DNA from: Marinobacter salsuginis
GTDB taxonomy: Bacteria; Pseudomonadota; Gammaproteobacteria; Pseudomonadales; Oleiphilaceae
Direction of reading: 5' to 3'
Assembly (NCBI RefSeq): GCF_009617755.1
Contig: NZ_BGZH01000002.1
Span: 496,001 to 560,000 of the forward strand
Length of the DNA: 64,000 bases
Part shown: one piece after another, positions 36,350-45,925 of the stretch
Numbering within the stretch: position 1 is the stretch's first letter
How the letters are laid out: each line of letters starts with the position of its first letter
Position numbers and translations under genes: made by a program
The notes under the pieces: model-generated
What the model saw: only the letters and a program-made list of their open reading frames with translations
What the model was told of the DNA's origin: nothing
Database searches by the model: none

Positions 36350-37744
36350 TCAGCCACGAATACGCTCAAGCTCGGCAATGAGTTTACTGTGGATACCGCC
36401 AAAGCCACCGTTGCTCATGATCACAATGTGGCAGGGGCTGGACAGATCTTCCAGGGTACGTGCCAGCAAGTCTTCCACCGAGGCCTCTACCCTGTGCCTC
36501 TCCGAACCAGCGTTCAGCGCCTGCCATCCGGAAATCAGTTCCGGCAGCCAGTCCATGTTGTTCAGGTTGGCCCACAGAACCCGGTCGGCGGTTTCTGCAC
36601 TTGGCAGCAACGTCTGCCGGTGAACGCCCTGCTTCATGGTGTTCGAGCGCGGTTCAATCAACGCCAGGATAGGCTCCTCACCCACCTGATTACGCAAGCC
36701 CTCAAGGGTGGTGGCAATGGCAGTCGGGTGATGGGCGAAGTCATCGTAGACCCGCACGCCGTCGATGTCTGCCAGCAACTCCATGCGCCGCTTGACGCCA
36801 GAGAACCGGCAAAGCGCCGCCACGGCATGATCGGGAGTGACACCCACATGGCGGGCAGCGGCAATGGCAGACAGGGCGTTTCGGACATTGTGAAGACCGG
36901 TCTGATCCCACTTCAGCGTTGCCACCGGCTGCTCGTGGTGAATAACCAGAAACCGGCTGCCATCCTCCGAGAGCAGCTCGGCGCGCCAATCCGACATGCG
37001 AGGAGTCTCGCTGCCAATGGCGGTGTCCTGGACCGGGCTCCAGCAGCCCAATTCCAGGGCATTATCCAGGTGGCGATCTACTGCGGGACGAATGATCAGG
37101 CCCTGGGAGGGGACAGTCCGAACCAGATGATGGAACTGTCGCTCAATCGCTTCGACGTTGTCGAAAATATCCGCGTGATCAAACTCCAGATTATTCAGGA
37201 TCAGGGTGTGGGGACGGTAATGAACGAACTTGGAGCGCTTGTCGAAGAAGGCGCTGTCGTATTCATCCGCCTCGATCACAAAAAAGTCGCTGTTGCCCAG
37301 CCGTGCCGAGACGGGAAAATCCCGGGGAACACCGCCCACCAGGTAACCCGGTTCGAACCCGGCCTGGTCCAGGATCCAGAGTAGCATGGACGTGGTTGTG
37401 GTCTTGCCATGGGTACCGGCCACCGCCATCACCCAACGATGCCGAAGCACCTCGCGGCTCAGCCACTCGGGCCCGGACATGTAGTCAATGTTCCGGTTAA
37501 GCACCGCTTCGACTTCCGGATTGCCCCGGGACATGGCGTTGCCGATCAGAACCAGATCCGGTTTGGGCTCAAGGTGATCCGCGCTGTAGCCTTCCATCAG
37601 GCTGATACCCTGAGCCTCCAGCTGCGTGCTCATGGGCGGATAAACACCCTGATCAGAGCCGGTCACGGTGTGGCCAAGCTCCCGGGCAAGAACCGCCAGG
37701 CTGCCCATGAAGGTGCCACAGATTCCGAGTATATGAATGTGCAT
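36350..37744 (-). CDS. mpl: UDP-N-acetylmuramate:tripeptide ligase (Mpl)
   Basis: The 464-residue Mur ligase starts MHIHILGICGTFMGSLAVLA (Mpl signature) and has the ATP loop VAGTHGKTTTTSML (about 109-122), NNLEFDHADIF and YDDFAHHPTAI. Mpl attaches recovered murein tripeptide to UDP-MurNAc, the recycling shortcut of peptidoglycan synthesis. ATG 37744 is chosen because the conserved N-terminus begins there. It is divergent from the phosphofructokinase gene. Confidence 0.95.
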   Translation of the reverse strand: MHIHILGICGTFMGSLAVLARELGHTVTGSDQGVYPPMSTQLEAQGISLMEGYSADHLEPKPDLVLIGNAMSRGNPEVEAVLNRNIDYMSGPEWLSREVLRHRWVMAVAGTHGKTTTTSMLLWILDQAGFEPGYLVGGVPRDFPVSARLGNSDFFVIEADEYDSAFFDKRSKFVHYRPHTLILNNLEFDHADIFDNVEAIERQFHHLVRTVPSQGLIIRPAVDRHLDNALELGCWSPVQDTAIGSETPRMSDWRAELLSEDGSRFLVIHHEQPVATLKWDQTGLHNVRNALSAIAAARHVGVTPDHAVAALCRFSGVKRRMELLADIDGVRVYDDFAHHPTAIATTLEGLRNQVGEEPILALIEPRSNTMKQGVHRQTLLPSAETADRVLWANLNNMDWLPELISGWQALNAGSERHRVEASVEDLLARTLEDLSSPCHIVIMSNGGFGGIHSKLIAELERIRG

Positions 37745-37899
37745 TCGGCAACTGCCCTCTGAGTTGAAACCCGACAAGCCTCCCGTATCCGCCCCACCCC
37801 GTCAAGAGCCATGCTATCCGCAATCCTGCTCATGAAAATTGCCGGCGATTGGCGTATCATCTGCGCCATTGTCGAACCAGCAGGAGGCTCCAGCCCGAG

Positions 37900-39162
37900 A
37901 TGGCCATCAAGAACGCATTCTACGCTCAGTCCGGCGGTGTCACCGCCGTCATCAATGCCAGTGCCTGTGGCGTCATCCAGACTGCCCGCAAGCATCCGGA
38001 CAAAATCGGCAAAGTGTTTGCCGGACGCAACGGCATTATCGGGGCGCTGAAGGAAGAACTGATTGATACCAGCCTCGAGAGCGACGATGACATCCAGGCA
38101 CTGATTCATACCCCGGGCGGCGCTTTCGGCTCCTGTCGCCACAAGCTAAAGAACATTTCCGAAAACCGCCGCGAGTATGAGCGTCTGATTGAGGTATTCC
38201 GGGCTCACGACATTGGCTACTTCTTCTATAACGGCGGCGGGGATTCACAGGATACCGCCTACAAGGTCTCCCAGATCGCGGACAAAATGGGATATCCCAT
38301 TACCTGCATCGGCGTGCCCAAGACGGTGGATAACGACCTGCCGTTCACCGACTGCTGCCCGGGCTTCGGCTCGGTTGCCAAGTACATTGCCACGTCCACT
38401 TTGGAAGCCAGCCTCGACATCAAATCCATGTGCGAGACATCCACCAAGGTGTTCATCCTGGAAGTGATGGGCCGTCACGCCGGCTGGATTGCCGCATCCG
38501 GCGGCTTGGCGGGACAGGGCGAGGGCGAGCCGCCCCACATCATTCTGTTCCCTGAAATTCCTTTCAATCGCGACGCTTTCCTGGCGCGCGTAGACCACTG
38601 TGTGAAGGAATACGGCTACTGTGTTGTCGTCGCCTCCGAAGGTGCCCAGTATGAAGATGGCCGGTTCCTGGCAGATGCCGGAGCCAAGGACGCGTTTGGC
38701 CACACCCAACTCGGTGGTGTTGCTCCGGCCCTGGCCAATATGGTCAAACAGGCCCTGGGCCACAAATACCACTGGGCCGTTGCCGACTACCTGCAGCGCA
38801 GCGCCCGCCACATTGCCGCCGCTACCGACGTTGAACAGGCGTATGCGGTTGGCAAGGCAGCGGTGGAAATGGCCCTGGAAGGCAAGCAGGCGCTGATGCC
38901 CACCATCGTGCGCGAGCAGGCAAAGCCGTACCGCTGGAAGATTGGCGAAGCGCCCCTCAGTGAGGTGGCAAACCAGGAAAAGAAGATGCCGATCCACTTC
39001 ATCACCGACGATGGCTTTGGTATCACCCAGGATTGCCGGGACTACCTGGAGCCCCTCATTGCCGGAGAGAGCTTCCCGCCGTTCGATAATGGCCTGCCTC
39101 GGGTTGCCAGGCTCCAGAACACGCTGACCGAGAAGAAGCTGAAAACGGATTTTGAACTCTAG
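37900..39162 (+). CDS. pfp: Pyrophosphate-dependent 6-phosphofructokinase
   Basis: This 420-residue phosphofructokinase-family protein has FFYNGGGDSQDTAYKVSQI and IGVPKTVDNDLPFTDCCPGF. Asp in GGGDS (where ATP enzymes have Gly in GGDGS) and Lys in PKTVDND (ATP enzymes: PGTIDND) are the residues that define PPi use. The substrate-binding MGRHAGW motif is intact. It interconverts fructose-6-phosphate and fructose-1,6-bisphosphate reversibly with PPi. ATG 37900 follows AGGAGG at a longish 13 nt spacing. A strong bidirectional terminator follows. Confidence 0.92.
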   Translation: MAIKNAFYAQSGGVTAVINASACGVIQTARKHPDKIGKVFAGRNGIIGALKEELIDTSLESDDDIQALIHTPGGAFGSCRHKLKNISENRREYERLIEVFRAHDIGYFFYNGGGDSQDTAYKVSQIADKMGYPITCIGVPKTVDNDLPFTDCCPGFGSVAKYIATSTLEASLDIKSMCETSTKVFILEVMGRHAGWIAASGGLAGQGEGEPPHIILFPEIPFNRDAFLARVDHCVKEYGYCVVVASEGAQYEDGRFLADAGAKDAFGHTQLGGVAPALANMVKQALGHKYHWAVADYLQRSARHIAAATDVEQAYAVGKAAVEMALEGKQALMPTIVREQAKPYRWKIGEAPLSEVANQEKKMPIHFITDDGFGITQDCRDYLEPLIAGESFPPFDNGLPRVARLQNTLTEKKLKTDFEL

Positions 39163-39184
39163 TCCACTGCAGGACTCAGCGAAT

Positions 39185-39220
39185 AAAAAAGCCTGACAGT
39201 TTACGCTGTCAGGCTTTTTT
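39185..39220. terminator. Bidirectional terminator between pfp and the glutaredoxin gene
   Basis: AAAAAAGCCTGACAG, 6-nt loop, CTGTCAGGCTTTTTT: a 9-bp GC-containing stem extended by A/T tracts on both sides, shared by the convergent genes pfp and the glutaredoxin gene. Confidence 0.95.
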
Positions 39221-39247
39221 GGTTGCTTGAAGAGTCATCGCTGTGAG

Positions 39248-39502
39248 CTATCGAGCCAATTCCGCCTGATGGTCTCGAACATAGGCGTAGAACTGATCAA
39301 AACCTCCCACATACTGGCTCCCCACAAGAATCTGCGGCACTGTGTAAACTGGCCGGCCGATCTTGTCGGCAATATCCTGCTTACTCATACCCTTCTCGAT
39401 CATATCGACCCACACATAGGGAATGTTTCTGGCCTCACACAGGTGCCTGGCCTGCACACAGAACCCACAACTTGAGCGGCCGTAAATCGTGACCTGCTCC
39501 AT
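39248..39502 (-). CDS. grxC: Glutaredoxin
   Basis: This 84-residue glutaredoxin has the redox motif CGFC in VTIYGRSSCGFCVQARHLCE, the cis-Pro in YTVPQILVG, and GGFDQFYAY. CGFC differs from the CPYC of E. coli Grx1 and Grx3, and a third Cys (HLC) follows. ATG 39502 has GGAGG 5 nt upstream. The gene symbol is by similarity only, as dithiol glutaredoxins cannot be separated by sequence alone. Confidence 0.88.
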   Translation of the reverse strand: MEQVTIYGRSSCGFCVQARHLCEARNIPYVWVDMIEKGMSKQDIADKIGRPVYTVPQILVGSQYVGGFDQFYAYVRDHQAELAR

Positions 39503-39620
39503 AAACACCTCCAAGATCTCTGGCGGTAAATTCCGGGATTAAAATCGCATGAGCGAATCATGACACGGCACCCGGTAATTGAAAATTGATGCTTTGAATC
39601 GCCGCCATAGTAGCGAGCCA

Positions 39621-41747
39621 TCATGTTCTGAGCCGGCTGAGCTCACGCTCCAGAACCTGCACCTCGTGGTCCAGGGCCTGACCACTGCCCTTGACCCTGC
39701 CGGCAAGCTCCCGGAGATCGTTGGCAGCGTCACCGATCTGAGTGAGGTTGCGGTTGATTTCCTCGCTCACCGAGCTCTGTTCTTCCGCCGCAGTGGCCAC
39801 CTGGGTTACATGCTCCACGATGGTCCCGATCCGGTCGACTACCGTGGCCAGCGAATGGGCCGCTTCCTGGGTGCCATCAACCGCCGAGGTGGCGCGATCA
39901 ACGCCGCTCTGTATCACCGAAACGGCACCGTTCACATCCTGCTTGAGGCCGTCGATCATGGTGCTGATTTCATCGGTGGATTCCCGAGTGCGGGAGGCCA
40001 GCGTGCGGACCTCATCGGCAACCACGGCAAATCCGCGTCCCTGTTCGCCAGCCCTGGCGGCCTCGATGGCAGCGTTGAGGGCAAGAAGGTTGGTTTGCTC
40101 GGCGATGCCCCGGATGACATCCAGGATGCGATTGATATCCTCGCTGCGATTGGCCACCTGCCCGATCGCTGTACTGGCCTCGCCCATATCGTTGGCCACC
40201 GCGCTCACTCCATTCACCGCCGATGACAGCGTATCCTGGGTAAACCGGATGCCGTCCTGGGCCATCCGGGCGTTATCGGCCGCTTCGCCGGCAAACCCTG
40301 CCACCTCTCCTGCAGCGGCGGACATTTCGTTCATGGCGGTGACCACGCTGTCGATGTCCTGGTGCTGTCGACCTGTCTGTTCATCGGTCTCGACCGCAAT
40401 ACTGCCTACATCCCTGGCCTGTTCGCGGACCTTTACATTCACGTCCTTCAGATCATTGATCATTTCTCTCAGACGCGCCAGGAAGGCATTGAACCCGCCG
40501 GCCAGCTCGATCAGTTCGGCGTGGGTGTCGATTTCCAGTTCACGGGTCAGGTTTCCTTCGGCGCTGGCCAGGTTCTTCATACGATCCCGAATTTCATCCA
40601 GCGGGCGGGTCACCGAGCGCACCAGCAGCACCAGGGCCACAATGGCCAGGACAACCACACCGATACCCACAAGGCTCTGGCGAGTGGCGGTGGCGGCAAC
40701 TTCGTCCGACAACAGGCCAGTAATTTCCGAAACGCTTGCCAGCGCGGCATCCCGGGGCAACTCGATCAGCAGCGACCACTCGGCATCCGGCAACCGGATC
40801 TCCACGGGATAGGCCACGGCCAGGGTCTGACCGTCATCAAAGGTGCCCTCACCCTGGTGCAGCCCTGCGAAGGTGCTGCCGTGATCGGGCACGGCTTCCT
40901 GCAGAGGCCGGCCAAGGTGCGACTCATAATGGCTGGAGGCCGCGATAAGACCCTGCTCACTGATCAGCGTGACCCTGGACTGGCCTCCAAACAGCTCCTG
41001 GCTGACACCGGCAATGGTTTTTTGCAGGGTCGAAAGATTGATATCGACACCCACCACACCGGCGAATGTTCCGTCATCCAGAATCGGAACCACCAGACTG
41101 GTCATCAGCTCGGAATAGCCCTCACTGATTTCATATTCGTAGGGCTCCATAATGCAGGGCGCTTTGGTATCCCGCGAACAGAGATACCACTCAGCTTCCC
41201 TGATCCCGAATTCGTTGAGGTTATCCAGATACTTGGTGGAGGGGTCCTCTGTGCGTCTGAACTGGACCTGCCCGTCCGGCTCCCGGTAGTAGTATATCTC
41301 CAGGGTGCCCTCGTCGCTGCTGTGCTCTTCAACACCACCGGTGAAATAGCGATCCTGGCCATCGTAGCCATCCGGTTCGAACTGGGCGTAGATCGAGCTC
41401 AGGCTTTTCTGCTCCTCCAGAACCGCGCCAACGGTCTCCTGAAGGGCTGACCGGCTGATACGCCCGGAGCTGTCGGCCTGAATATTACGGATGATGACGT
41501 TGCGAACGACTTCCGGCGTGCGAAAAGCGGTCGCAAACTGGCCACTGACCAGCTCACCATATTTGCCGGCGGTTGCGCCTAGCTGATCCATCACAATACC
41601 CTGCACCGTATCCTGGGTTTCTGCCGTCAGTCTTTCTTCCATGTCGCCGAGGGATAACTGGGCCGTGACTACAATGCTAATGCCCATAATCAGGAGCAGT
41701 GACACAACGAGGGCATAGAGCTTGAAGCGCAGCGATAACTGTTTCAT
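39621..41747 (-). CDS. Methyl-accepting chemotaxis protein with large periplasmic sensor (dCache-like)
   Basis: The 708-residue receptor has an N-terminal helix ([20 protein letters not shown]), a roughly 320-residue periplasmic domain with Cache features ([16 protein letters not shown] and [20 protein letters not shown]), a second helix ([20 protein letters not shown]), HAMP, and a C-terminal signalling domain with the canonical [16 protein letters not shown] tip. dCache domains bind amino acids and other small ligands; the ligand here is unknown. Two Cys in the periplasmic part ([11 protein letters not shown]) may form a disulfide. It is divergent from the YqaA-like gene. Confidence 0.9.
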   Translation of the reverse strand: MKQLSLRFKLYALVVSLLLIMGISIVVTAQLSLGDMEERLTAETQDTVQGIVMDQLGATAGKYGELVSGQFATAFRTPEVVRNVIIRNIQADSSGRISRSALQETVGAVLEEQKSLSSIYAQFEPDGYDGQDRYFTGGVEEHSSDEGTLEIYYYREPDGQVQFRRTEDPSTKYLDNLNEFGIREAEWYLCSRDTKAPCIMEPYEYEISEGYSELMTSLVVPILDDGTFAGVVGVDINLSTLQKTIAGVSQELFGGQSRVTLISEQGLIAASSHYESHLGRPLQEAVPDHGSTFAGLHQGEGTFDDGQTLAVAYPVEIRLPDAEWSLLIELPRDAALASVSEITGLLSDEVAATATRQSLVGIGVVVLAIVALVLLVRSVTRPLDEIRDRMKNLASAEGNLTRELEIDTHAELIELAGGFNAFLARLREMINDLKDVNVKVREQARDVGSIAVETDEQTGRQHQDIDSVVTAMNEMSAAAGEVAGFAGEAADNARMAQDGIRFTQDTLSSAVNGVSAVANDMGEASTAIGQVANRSEDINRILDVIRGIAEQTNLLALNAAIEAARAGEQGRGFAVVADEVRTLASRTRESTDEISTMIDGLKQDVNGAVSVIQSGVDRATSAVDGTQEAAHSLATVVDRIGTIVEHVTQVATAAEEQSSVSEEINRNLTQIGDAANDLRELAGRVKGSGQALDHEVQVLERELSRLRT

Positions 41748-41807
41748 GGTAAGGCCGGACCTGCGGAATGTTGGAGGTTCGTTTCATCTTAAAGCACGGA
41801 GGGCACG

Positions 41808-42251
41808 GTGGCCTACCTGACGCTATTTCTGACCGCGTTCGCTGCCGCCACGCTGCTGCCTGCCTACTCGGAAGTCCTGCTTGGTACCCTGATAACCCAG
41901 GGCTACTCCTGGTGGTGGCTCTGGTTCTGGGCAACGCTGGGCAACACGCTGGGCTCGGTCGTTAACGGAGTTATCGGCCGGCAGGTGGATCGCTTTAAGC
42001 ATAAGCGCTGGTTTCCGGTCAGCGAAATGCAGCTGCACAAGGCGCGGAACCGATTTAACCGTTATGGCCAGTGGTCACTGTTGATGGGCTGGCTGCCCCT
42101 GGGGGGTGACGCGCTGACCCTCGTTGGCGGGATCATGCGCGTGCCCTGGCTCAACTTTGTCATTCTGGTGGGGATTGGCAAGGGCGCCCGCTACGCCTTC
42201 GTGCTCTGGCTTGTTGCCGAGGCATCCGGCGCGTCATCACCCTCACCGTAG
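41808..42251 (+). CDS. YqaA-family (DedA/SNARE-associated-like) membrane protein
   Basis: This 147-residue protein has about three hydrophobic helices with the family motif ATLGNTLGSVVNGVIGRQVD and FNRYGQWSLLMGWLPLGGD. YqaA proteins belong to the DedA superfamily, linked to lipid scrambling and envelope homeostasis. The start is GTG with GGAGG 7 nt upstream. Its last 61 bases overlap the end of the convergent ABC1 kinase gene, so each gene's 3' end is antisense to the other. Confidence 0.85.
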   Translation: MAYLTLFLTAFAAATLLPAYSEVLLGTLITQGYSWWWLWFWATLGNTLGSVVNGVIGRQVDRFKHKRWFPVSEMQLHKARNRFNRYGQWSLLMGWLPLGGDALTLVGGIMRVPWLNFVILVGIGKGARYAFVLWLVAEASGASSPSP

Positions 42252-43636
42252 AGGTATTTCCTGAGCAGTGGCTCGCCGTTGAACTCGGAATTCAGCACCG
42301 CAACAAAGGTGTAGACCCCGATCAGTTTCCGGTTAAGGAAAACAAATTCCTTCGGAGGCACACGGAAATACCGACTGATAGCCGATCGGGCGGCCTGTCT
42401 TGCTACCCGGGACGGCAACTCACTCTGCTTCCAGCGATATTCGCCGTGGCTGTTTACCGCATAATCCGGCCAGGCGTCCTTGTCACTGGATAGCGGCTCG
42501 AGCACCGACATACACACCTGACCGAATTTCTCCAGCACTTCGTCGGGCCACTCGGTGCTCATGAAGCGCAACTTGACACCACCATCAATCACGGCTTGCA
42601 GATCGTTCTCATAGGACGCCCTGATCATCTGGATAACCGGTTTGAGGAAGTCATCCGAGTAGGCCTGAACAGCCCCGAAATCAAGCAGGACTATGCGGTC
42701 GTAACCCGGGTCATCACCTTCTTCGCCAGCAATCCGGATGCGGTAGTTGCCGAAGTTCGGATCGGTCTGTATCTCACCCCAGACGAACAGCTCGCGGAAG
42801 AACAGCTCCAGGGCAGCCTTGCCCAGGGCGCTCCGACGCTCCAGAGGAAGGTCTTTTACCGCCTGGGAACTGACAGAATGGCCATGTTCGTAGGTCGAAC
42901 AAATCACGTGCGCCGTTGAGAATTCCGGCAGCACCCTGGGTACGATGAACCTCGGATCCGACGCCAGCATGGTGCGGAATTTCTCGGTGGTTTTCGCCTC
43001 CAGACGATAGTCCACTTCCCGGTGCATCATCTGCCGGACTTCTTCCAGCCAGTCATTAAACTCCGGGCCAAAACTGACCAGCCTTGCCACCCGCAACAAC
43101 TGGGCAACCGCATTCAAATCGCTATCAACCGCATCGGCAACGCCGGGGTACTGAACCTTAAGCACCAATTCCAGGCCGTCACTTTTGCGCCAGGCCCGGT
43201 GCACCTGCCCCAGCGAGGCCGCCCCAATGGGTTCGGGTTCCACATCCAATTGAGCCAGGCGATCGGCTCCCAGCTCGTCTTTAAGAACGCGCTCAATGGC
43301 CGGCCATTCCAGTGACGTGGTCTGGTCCTCCAGGGTATGGAGGGCTTCCGTAACTTCCTCGGGCAGGAAATGCTCGCCATACAGGGCCATGACCTGGCCG
43401 ATCTTGACCACGCTACCCTTCAGCTGTCCCAGCTCATCCACCAGGAACCGCGCCTGGTTAGAGAGCATGGCGCGGTGGCGCTTCTCCCGGTTTTCCCGGC
43501 TGCTGAACCAGTTGGTTGCCATATGCGAAGCCATACGGGTACCCGCAAACAACCCGGCACGGGTCAGGCTCAACCTGCGCTCGAAACTGCCTGTCTTGAT
43601 GCGGGAAACCGAATTTCCTGAACGTCTGGAAGACAT
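42191..43636 (-). CDS. ABC1/UbiB-family protein kinase-like ATPase
   Basis: The 481-residue protein has the ABC1/COQ8 signature KGSVVKIGQVMALYGEHFLP (KxGQ motif) and AASLGQVHRAW, then LVLKVQYPGVADAVDSDLNA with the ATP-binding Lys, and the DFG region IVLLDFGAVQAYSDDF. COQ8/UbiB proteins support ubiquinone synthesis. This one lacks UbiB's C-terminal transmembrane pair and resembles the AarF-like soluble subgroup. ubiX is 6 kb away and not linked. It has no obvious ribosome-binding site upstream of ATG 43636. Confidence 0.85.
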   Translation of the reverse strand: MSSRRSGNSVSRIKTGSFERRLSLTRAGLFAGTRMASHMATNWFSSRENREKRHRAMLSNQARFLVDELGQLKGSVVKIGQVMALYGEHFLPEEVTEALHTLEDQTTSLEWPAIERVLKDELGADRLAQLDVEPEPIGAASLGQVHRAWRKSDGLELVLKVQYPGVADAVDSDLNAVAQLLRVARLVSFGPEFNDWLEEVRQMMHREVDYRLEAKTTEKFRTMLASDPRFIVPRVLPEFSTAHVICSTYEHGHSVSSQAVKDLPLERRSALGKAALELFFRELFVWGEIQTDPNFGNYRIRIAGEEGDDPGYDRIVLLDFGAVQAYSDDFLKPVIQMIRASYENDLQAVIDGGVKLRFMSTEWPDEVLEKFGQVCMSVLEPLSSDKDAWPDYAVNSHGEYRWKQSELPSRVARQAARSAISRYFRVPPKEFVFLNRKLIGVYTFVAVLNSEFNGEPLLRKYLYGEGDDAPDASATSQSTKA

Positions 43637-43888
43637 AATGACCTGTTCGGATCAGAGAATTTCACCACGTTTGGCGTCTAACTCCATTATACGGATAGTC
43701 AGGGGAGCTGACCTAACCGAGTCGACCGGCTTTCTGCGGCCACGGGGCCAATGTGCCAACACCGTCGCCGGTTTACATCTGGGCAACCGGATCGTTTACG
43801 TTTCGACACAGTTTCTGGCAGGAAACCGGTCTACTATTTCTACATACGTAAGGTCCAGCAACGATTATCACAAGAACAAGATCCGAAC

Positions 43889-44980
43889 ATGCCGCAATCC
43901 GCCAGAAAAACGCCGGATACGGAACTGTCCCAGTTCCGGGTCAAGGGCGAGATTCCTGTCCCGATTCTGATCAACTGGCTGACTACCGTTGCCGTTCCCC
44001 TGCTGTTGTTTTTTGGCTGGCGTTCGAGCATGCAGAAGGATCCGATCACGCCGCTGTTGCTGGTTGCCTTTGCCATCCTTCTGGCGATCAATTCTGTAAC
44101 CTATCTGCTGTTCGGAAACAAAACCCTGCAGCGACGGGGTTTCATTACCCTGATCACAGTGCTGTTCACCTACCTCGCGATCTTTGCAGTGGAAGATGGC
44201 TCAGCCATTGTCTGGTTGTTTGCCTACCCTCCCATCATTTTTTACATCAGCGAATCCCGGGTTGGCGTGCTCGCCTGCGGCGCCGGATTTGCAGCCGTCA
44301 TTCTGCTGTTCAGCCCATTGGGCGACCTGTTGTTTGAGCCCCCTCACAGCACCAGTTTCCGGATTACCATGGTGGCGGTTCTCGGCTTTGAGATGGTCAC
44401 CTGCTACATCCTTGACCAGAGCCGCCGGCGCAGCAAACTGGGCCTGCTGAAGCTGGCCGCGGAATTCGAGTATGCGGCCAAGCATGATGCACTCACCGGC
44501 CTTGCCAACCGACGGGAAGCCCTCGAGCAGCTGGACATCGAATACCAGCGCTACCTTCGCAACGCCCGGTCGTTTTCTGTACTGCTGATGGACATCGACC
44601 TGTTCAAGAGCGTCAACGATAACTACGGACATCACGTCGGGGACGAATTGATCACCCTGGTGGCCAGAACCCTGCGGGAGCAATGTCGCAAGGTTGACAC
44701 CCTGGCCCGGTGGGGCGGTGAGGAATACCTGGTACTGCTGCCGGAGACAACCACCGAGGAGGCCATGTCATCTGCCAACCGGATCCGGGAAGCATTTTCC
44801 GAAAGATCCGTCAGCACCGAGCAGGGTCAGGTGCAGGCCACAATCAGTGTGGGCGTGGCATCAATCCGGGGATCCGAGTCCATCGACCGCCTCCTTCAGC
44901 GGGCAGATGAAGCCCTGTACCGGGCCAAATCCGAGGGCCGAAACCGCGCCTGCGGTTATGAGGATGAAGCGGCGGCCTGA
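43889..44980 (+). CDS. Diguanylate cyclase with N-terminal membrane sensor
   Basis: The 363-residue protein has six or so N-terminal transmembrane helices (about 25-185, for example INWLTTVAVPLLLFFGW and FFISE near LFAYPPIIFYISESR) and a GGDEF domain (about 195-355). The active site is WGGEEYLVLLPE, a GGEEF-type variant that is normally active, and RKVD five residues upstream fits the RxxD product-inhibition site. It should make c-di-GMP. ATG 43889 is chosen (MPQSARKTP); the 46 upstream codons lack coding features. It is convergent with lipB, one base between stops. Confidence 0.88.
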   Translation: MPQSARKTPDTELSQFRVKGEIPVPILINWLTTVAVPLLLFFGWRSSMQKDPITPLLLVAFAILLAINSVTYLLFGNKTLQRRGFITLITVLFTYLAIFAVEDGSAIVWLFAYPPIIFYISESRVGVLACGAGFAAVILLFSPLGDLLFEPPHSTSFRITMVAVLGFEMVTCYILDQSRRRSKLGLLKLAAEFEYAAKHDALTGLANRREALEQLDIEYQRYLRNARSFSVLLMDIDLFKSVNDNYGHHVGDELITLVARTLREQCRKVDTLARWGGEEYLVLLPETTTEEAMSSANRIREAFSERSVSTEQGQVQATISVGVASIRGSESIDRLLQRADEALYRAKSEGRNRACGYEDEAAA

Positions 44981-44981
44981 A

Positions 44982-45620
44982 CTACCAACCCTGGCAGAAC
45001 TCGACATCCCCGCGGGCCAGGCCGTTGACGAGTTGCTCTGACAGTCGTTGCTGCACGTCGGCCAGGGTTATACCCGGAACAAAGTCCCGCACCTGGCACA
45101 TGGCCATGCCGGCATAGCCACAGGGATTAATCCGCTGGAAGGGTTCCATGTCCATATCCACGTTCAATGCCAGTCCGTGGAAAGAACAACCACGGCGAAC
45201 CCTGAGGCCGAGGGAAGCGATCTTGGCATCTCCCACGTAAACACCGGGCGCATCCGGCCTGGGGGCGGCCTCAATACCCAAACCGGCCAGGGTGCGGACT
45301 ATGGACTGTTCAATCTCATCCACCAGGGAACGCACACCCATTTTTTTTCGAGTCAGGTTGATCATCAGGTAAATCACCAACTGACCGGGCCCGTGATAGG
45401 TCACCTGCCCGCCCCGATCAACCGGGATCACCGGAATATCGCCCGGAGCGAGGATATGCTCCGCCTTACCCGCCTGGCCCTGGGTATAGACCCGGGGGTG
45501 CTCAAGGCACCATAACTCGTCCGCCACGCTGTCATCGCGGTCGGCGGTGAACGCTTTCATGGCCTCCCAGGTTTCCAGGTAGGGCTGCTCCCCTAGGGAT
45601 CGAACAATCAGGTCAGGCAT
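44982..45620 (-). CDS. lipB: Octanoyltransferase
   Basis: The 212-residue enzyme starts [20 protein letters not shown] and contains [38 protein letters not shown] and [21 protein letters not shown] (catalytic Cys) with the catalytic Lys in [15 protein letters not shown]. LipB moves octanoyl from ACP to lipoyl domains, the substrate that LipA then sulfurates. It lies 5 nt after the ybeD-like gene. Confidence 0.96.
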   Translation of the reverse strand: MPDLIVRSLGEQPYLETWEAMKAFTADRDDSVADELWCLEHPRVYTQGQAGKAEHILAPGDIPVIPVDRGGQVTYHGPGQLVIYLMINLTRKKMGVRSLVDEIEQSIVRTLAGLGIEAAPRPDAPGVYVGDAKIASLGLRVRRGCSFHGLALNVDMDMEPFQRINPCGYAGMAMCQVRDFVPGITLADVQQRLSEQLVNGLARGDVEFCQGW

Positions 45621-45625
45621 CGGGC

Positions 45626-45895
45626 TCAGAGCACCATGTGCACGCGGCCGCTGGCCTTGAGATCTTTGAACAGGGCTTTGAGCTGTGCTTCACCCGTTGC
45701 CACAATCTTGAGCTGGACCGAGGAAAACCGGCCCTTGCTGCTGTCGTTAACCGTGATGTCGGTTTCGCTGATCCCGGGCGCATGCTGCTCCACAACCTCA
45801 ACCACGAACTCGGTGAAATCCGGCGCTGCATTGCCGATCACCTTGATCACGTAGTCGCAAGGAAACTCAATTTTTGGTGCTTTCGGCTGACTCAT
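45626..45895 (-). CDS. ybeD: YbeD/DUF493-family protein
   Basis: The 89-residue protein [20 protein letters not shown] has the YbeD ferredoxin-like fold signature FPCDY-IKV and ends HMVL. It resembles ACT domains and lies between dacA and lipB in E. coli and here. It has been suggested to regulate lipoate metabolism; evidence is thin. Confidence 0.9.
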   Translation of the reverse strand: MSQPKAPKIEFPCDYVIKVIGNAAPDFTEFVVEVVEQHAPGISETDITVNDSSKGRFSSVQLKIVATGEAQLKALFKDLKASGRVHMVL

Positions 45896-45925
45896 GCCGC
45901 TTTACTCCCCGGGATCAACATCACC

